Shown in pieces: positions 60,383-64,000 of a DNA stretch of 64,000 nt. The stretch is from Protea cynaroides (lineage: Eukaryota; Streptophyta; Magnoliopsida; Proteales; Proteaceae). Numbering within the stretch: the stretch's first letter is position 1; each line of letters opens with the position of its first letter. The DNA lies in the NCBI GenBank assembly GCA_028583415.1, contig CM053267.1, positions 47,471,390 to 47,535,389 on the forward strand. Reading direction: 5' to 3'. The notes under the pieces are model-generated. The model was not told the origin of the DNA and ran no database searches. It was given only the letters and a program-made list of their open reading frames with translations. The position numbers and the translations under genes are program-made.

Positions 60383-60800
60383 CTAACCCCAGTTTTCATA
60401 AGCCTGGAGAGACTCACTAGTTAACCTGCAAATCTGCCGTTCTTGCATCACATTGGCGCCCATCTCCTTATAAAATTTAGGGTCCCTAAAAATTTAATAG
60501 CATTAATATTGCAATCAAGCACGCACCACTCGATCCTCCCGTAGCCCATCTTCACCGCCTTCGCCACCGCTGACAAAAGCATCTTCCCAAGGCCTTTCCT
60601 TCTGTAACACTCCCTTACAAAAATGTCCTCTATGTAGAACCCAGGTTTTGCCAAGAAGGTCGAGTAATTGGGGAAGAATAAAAGGAATAAACCAGCCACC
60701 ACAAGTCCCTCGCCCGATTGAAATGTGTCGGCTTCTGGATCAGCGATCGGGAGGTTGAGATTGAGGATGCGGACGACAGGAGGGTAGAGAGGGTTGTTGT
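60383..60800 (-). pseudogene. Captured NATA-type GNAT acetyltransferase fragment
   Basis: Minus-strand text: PPVVRILNLNLPIADPEADTF, VVAGLFLLFFPNYSTFLAKP, GFYIEDIFVRECYRRKGLGK, MLLSAVAKAVKMGYGRIEW, NINAIKF, then in another frame FYKEMGANVMQERQICRLT and LQAYENWG with stop at 60383-60385. It follows the plant NATA1/NATA2 family (ornithine/diamine N-acetyltransferases), and RRKGLG is the acetyl-CoA binding motif. A 17-bp insertion after AIKF (about 60473-60490, with a TTAGGGACCCTAA palindrome) shifts the frame. The N-terminal third is missing or diverged. Confidence 0.8.
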
Positions 60801-61600
60801 GGTGGTTATCCTCTAGGAAGGGGCGAGCTAGAGAAGAAATGTGGAAGGTTCAAAAGATGACGAGGATGAACCAAAAACATAAATTGGTTCTTGAAGAAGA
60901 TCTTGGAACAGCCATACCAAAACCAGCAAAACCCAAAACAAAATCCATTGCAGCAACCACAGCCATTGAACCAAGAGCAACCGTTGTCGGAGAAGATGAT
61001 GGTAGAGATTCCTCGGCCAGTGACAGTTTTGCTGCAACGATGAATAGCTTGTCTTCTCGATAACCGAAACTGGAGGTTCAAGCACTGATTAGACTGCGAA
61101 CCAGTATGGATCTGAAGCATCAAGAGAATGTGCTGAAAGGGCAACTCTGGGAGGAGATCTCAGCTTCCATTATGTTGAAGTTTGAACTAGTTCCTGGGCA
61201 TGTTCTAGGAGTTGAATTCAGAATGCTGGAAACCCTTTTCTCCCTCCTCATTCACCCATGAAAGAAAACCTTGAGCCTCGTTTTACTAATCCCAATTCTG
61301 GATTTAATTTAAGGACCTATAAATCTGAATCATTTAGTGTCTGAAGGACCGATTTCTGTATCAATTGGTCCTTTTTGTTTATCAATCTATCCAGAGTCAG
61401 GGATGAATAATTTCTGATACGCAAGATGTAGATTTTACATTGGTTGCTGGTGAATATGCACTCTTGGATTCAATTAGTATTTGATGCTTGTCTTGTAAAA
61501 AGTAATTATCAATTTTTTCTTTTTTATTTTTATTTTTAAAGAGAAATCAATCTTTGCTTTTTACAATGAGGGTAAAATAGATTTTTTTTATTTTTCCGTC
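60794..61600. other. Unidentified cargo of the Pack-MULE
   Basis: An open stretch of 89 codons on the plus strand (60794-61063, ...KPAKPKTKSIAATTAIEPRATVVGED...) overlaps the upstream flank of the GNAT fragment. Text at 61140-61230 (LWEEISASIMLKFELVPGH) could be another gene fragment. I recognise neither with confidence. Confidence 0.4.
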
Positions 61601-61771
61601 AAATACTTAACTGCATTGGACGTGGGTGAAATTATGGATATAGTTTGGGGTTGCGTGAATTAAAGGTAAAGTTCAGGGGGGTTGGATGAAATTTTCCCTT
61701 ATATAAAAGCTATAAACAGAAATAAAATAGATCTATGACTATAAGTTAGAGTCCTAGTTACAAAATAAGTT

Positions 61772-62805
61772 TCTTAAACTACACTACTGTCCAGTCCACA
61801 CGATGGGACCTACTCACAGTCCTCATCGTGTGGGACTCTTTGACCTGCACAATTGGTGTAGGACTCTTTGACTACAATTGCTGAGTTGCAATAGGACTTT
61901 ACAGTCCTATTGAGTTTACAGTTCAATACATTCCTATTGTAATTAGATCTCTTATTAGTATATAGACTCCTAATTAGTTTATTAGTTTGCTTTATTAGGT
62001 TCCTTTACCAATTAGGCTTGTTAGTTTTCTTTTACTATTTGGAGTTTACTTTGTCTTTAGTTTGTGACTAAGACTCTGACTTGTAGAGTCCTACATCCTA
62101 TCTAATAGTTGTTTTCTATTTTCTATAAATACAAGCTACAAGGAGAGGAACACACACTATCTCTTTCCTTTACACATCGATTTTCTCCATCTTCTCTTAT
62201 TTTTTCTATTTTGTTACATGGTATCAGAGCAATCACCTGGGTTGCCGTTTTGAAAGTCATTTAAGGTTTTCCGTTAGGTGTGCAGCCATCATTGCTGCTT
62301 GCGTTGCTACATTGTTTCAAGCTGAAGCTTACATTCTCCTGTGCTCCAACTTGAGGGGGGGTGTTAAACTACACTATAGTGCACACGATGTAACCTACTC
62401 ACAGTCCTCATCATGTGGGATTCTTTGACCTGCACAATTGGTGTAAGACTCTTTAACTACAGTTGCTGAGTTGGAATAAGACTCTAAAGTCCTATTGTGT
62501 TTACAATTTTATATAGTCCTATTGTAATTAGATCTCTAATTAGTATATGGACTCTTAATTAGTTTATTAGTTTATTTTATTAGATTCCTTTACCAATTAG
62601 GCTTGTTAGTTTCTTTTTCCTATTTGGAGTTTACTTTGTCTTTAGTTTGTGACTAGGACTCTAGCTTCTAGAGTCTTAGATCCTATCTAATAGTTGTTTT
62701 CTATTTTCTATAAATACAAGCTACAAGGAGAGGAACACACACTCTCTCTTTCCTTCACACATCGATTTTCTCCATCTTCTCTTATTTTTTTTCTCTTTTG
62801 TTACA
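61772..62805 (+). mobile_element. TRIM-type LTR element, 1,034 bp, perfect AAGTT duplication
   Basis: LTRs 61772-62218 (447 bp) and 62362-62805 (444 bp), ending TTTTGTTACA. Flanks AAGTT on both sides. TGGTATCAGAGC follows the 5' LTR as PBS, and CAACTTGAGGGGGGG precedes the 3' LTR as polypurine tract. The interior is only 143 bp and non-coding. The 5' LTR starts TCTTAAAC where its relatives have TGTTAAAC. It matches the LTR at 49029-50519. Both LTRs have CTATAAATACAAGCTACA as promoter-like word. Confidence 0.9.
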
Positions 62806-63619
62806 AAGTTAAAGTCCTATCTACACAATAAGTTAGAATCCTACTATGAAAAGTAACTAAATAAGACAAGGATAAGATCTTAAGCTAACTGCCTTGACTA
62901 GTCTAAGCAGTGTACAACTATGAAAAGGACTCATGCTCATAATAGGAAACAAAAATCCTACATCAATCAAAGCAGCCTCAATATTTCATGCGCTAACACT
63001 CCCCCTCAAGCTAGAGATGGAGTATAAATATCTTCGAAACCTAGCTTGGAACAGTTGTGAAGAAACATTGGCTTGAACAAAGCCTTGGTAACAATGTCAC
63101 CAAGTTGTAACTCAGAATCAACAAACGGAGTTGAGATAGTATGTCACATAACAGCATCACGAACAAAATGACAGTCAACTTCGATATGAGGAAAGAAAAG
63201 GGGAGAGAGAGAGATCAGAAACTAGAATAGCTCCTCTCTCCCTATCGCCCTTTATTTAGATAAAATCTATAAACAGAAATCAAATAGATCTAGGACTCTA
63301 TAAGTTAAGAGTCCTAGTTACAAAATAAGTTAGAGTCCTAACTACCCAATAAGTTAGAGTTCTACTATTAAAAGTAACTAAATAAGACAAGGATAAAATC
63401 CTAAGCTAATTGCTTTGACTAGTCTAAGCAGTGTACAACTATGAAAAGGACTCAAGCTCATAAGAGGAAACAAGACTCCTACGTCAACTGCTTTGACCAA
63501 GCAGCCTCGATATTTCATGCGCTAACATTCATAATATGGAGAAATCTACTTTTGAGAAAAGCCAACTGTTATAAGGTGAGAAAGTACCTACCCTTAGTGA
63601 AATATTCTTTCATCTTCAA

Positions 63620-64000
63620 CGTTTAGTGCCCTCCAGTGCTTCCACTACTACCAAGAATAACTCTGCTTTATATGCGTCAAAGATCCTCCTCCGTAAAGGC
63701 CGAGGCTCCGGTAAATACCGTGGACGAGGTTCCGGTCGTGGCATAGACCGATACAGATAAAGCTAACCGGTATTGCACCCACTGTGGCAAAACTAATCAT
63801 AATATTGACAAATGTTGGGCTAAGTATGGCCACACAGAATGGGCTAAGGTTCTGGCCAACTCTGCCTCTACAGAAGATGCTCCTTCACTGGCTCCAACGA
63901 CTACCTCTTCTCCAGCTAATGCCTCTACTCCTAGCACCATGATTCCCACATCTCAGTTCGAAGCATTACTTTAACGAGTTCATCAACTAAAAGACCTTTA
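63620..64000 (+). pseudogene. Copia gag fragment (zinc knuckle), runs off window
   Basis: In one frame: GRGSGKYRGRGSGRG (basic, about 63698-63745), then CTHCGKTNHNIDKC, a complete CX2CX4HX4C knuckle (about 63769-63810), then WAKYGHTEWAKVLANSAS and a Ser/Thr/Pro-rich stretch with a stop at 63973. This parallels the gag of the 41-46.8 kb copia (CTHCHKINH). A frame change lies between the basic part and the knuckle. The rest is beyond 64000. Confidence 0.75.

Larger units (their letters stand above)
60097..61698. mobile_element. Pack-MULE with long terminal inverted repeats and 9-bp duplication
   Basis: 1,602 bp. Flanks TTATATAAA (60088-60096) and TTATATAAA (61699-61707) are identical 9-mers. 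The ends are inverted repeats of about 80 bp (60097-60178 and 61620-61698), starting GGGAAAATTTCAYCCA and sharing CCTTTAATTCACGCAACCC and CATAATTTCACCCA. Long TIRs and a 9-bp duplication are diagnostic for Mutator-like elements. No transposase is present; instead it carries a fragment of a host acetyltransferase gene on the minus strand (60383-60800) and further unidentified DNA (60800-61600). It sits in a copia LTR. Confidence 0.88.
60020..63527 (-). mobile_element. Internally deleted copia element, split by Pack-MULE and TRIM
   Basis: Two LTRs in minus orientation: 5' LTR 63187-63527 (341 bp) and 3' LTR 60020-62998, which is about 330 bp once the Pack-MULE (60097-61698) and the TRIM (61772-62805) are removed. 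Both run TGTTAGCGCATGAAATAT to CTTWCCTCA. The 188 bp between them codes only the RNase H tail (IEVDCHFVRDAVM, then LGDIVTKALFKPM, ending DIYTPS) and a GAGGGGGAG tract. So everything from gag to RT is gone. Outer flanks do not match. Confidence 0.8.

Noticed and set aside
60794..61063. 89-codon plus-strand frame in the Pack-MULE as an independent gene
   Set aside because: It lies inside the element, overlaps captured DNA in the other direction, and has no family I recognise; kept only as unidentified cargo.
1..64000. CRISPR arrays, operons, rRNA or tRNA genes
   Set aside because: The window is plant nuclear DNA with introns; repeats are transposon-derived, and I saw no tRNA or rRNA sequence apart from the tRNA-derived SINE.

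Overview
This is a plant nuclear window, most likely from an angiosperm with a repeat-rich genome. It is one stretch of a single very large intron-rich gene whose introns are packed with nested transposable elements. The gene lies on the minus strand. Fourteen consecutive internal exons, between 59492 and 2372, join in one open frame of about 870 codons. The product is clearly NAP1/NCKAP1 (GNARLED in Arabidopsis), a scaffold subunit of the SCAR/WAVE complex that activates ARP2/3 actin nucleation. Both ends of the gene lie outside the window: about the first 400 residues to the right of 64000 and the last 100-150 to the left of position 1. I see no other intact gene.

Small introns (95 to 819 bp) alternate with giant ones: 2.7 kb (4148-6857), 11.9 kb (7444-19293), 11.0 kb (20127-31148), 16.2 kb (31343-47581) and 10.4 kb (47867-58235), plus the truncated outer introns. 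The giant introns hold almost all of the mobile DNA. In 7.4-19.3 kb a full-length L1-type LINE with a 16-bp target duplication carries a 2.9-kb solo LTR. In 20-31 kb there are a TRIM, a copia element split by a second copia element, a copia fragment split by a hAT-like element, and an RTE LINE split by an L1 LINE that is itself split by a hAT-like element. In 31-47.6 kb there are a small LTR element split by a 4.1-kb solo LTR, and an almost complete 5.8-kb copia element that contains a solo LTR of its own family. In 48.6-58 kb the nesting is four levels deep. Upstream of the first visible exon, a deleted copia element carries both a Pack-MULE with a captured NATA-type acetyltransferase fragment and a 1-kb TRIM.

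The most interesting signal is a group of non-autonomous hAT-like elements. They share a terminal repeat of the form CAWGGTTTNAAA and make 8-bp target duplications, but just inside the ends each subgroup carries a different short palindromic word (CTCGGCGAG, GTATCGGCCGATAC, TTTCGGCCGAAA, GCCTAGGC). They look like related elements whose subterminal, probably transposase-binding, words have diversified. The Pack-MULE and a copia deletion derivative present twice with the same chimeric structure are the other main findings.

All calls come from reading the sequence. Boundaries supported by target-site duplications are the firmest; fragment edges without them are approximate.
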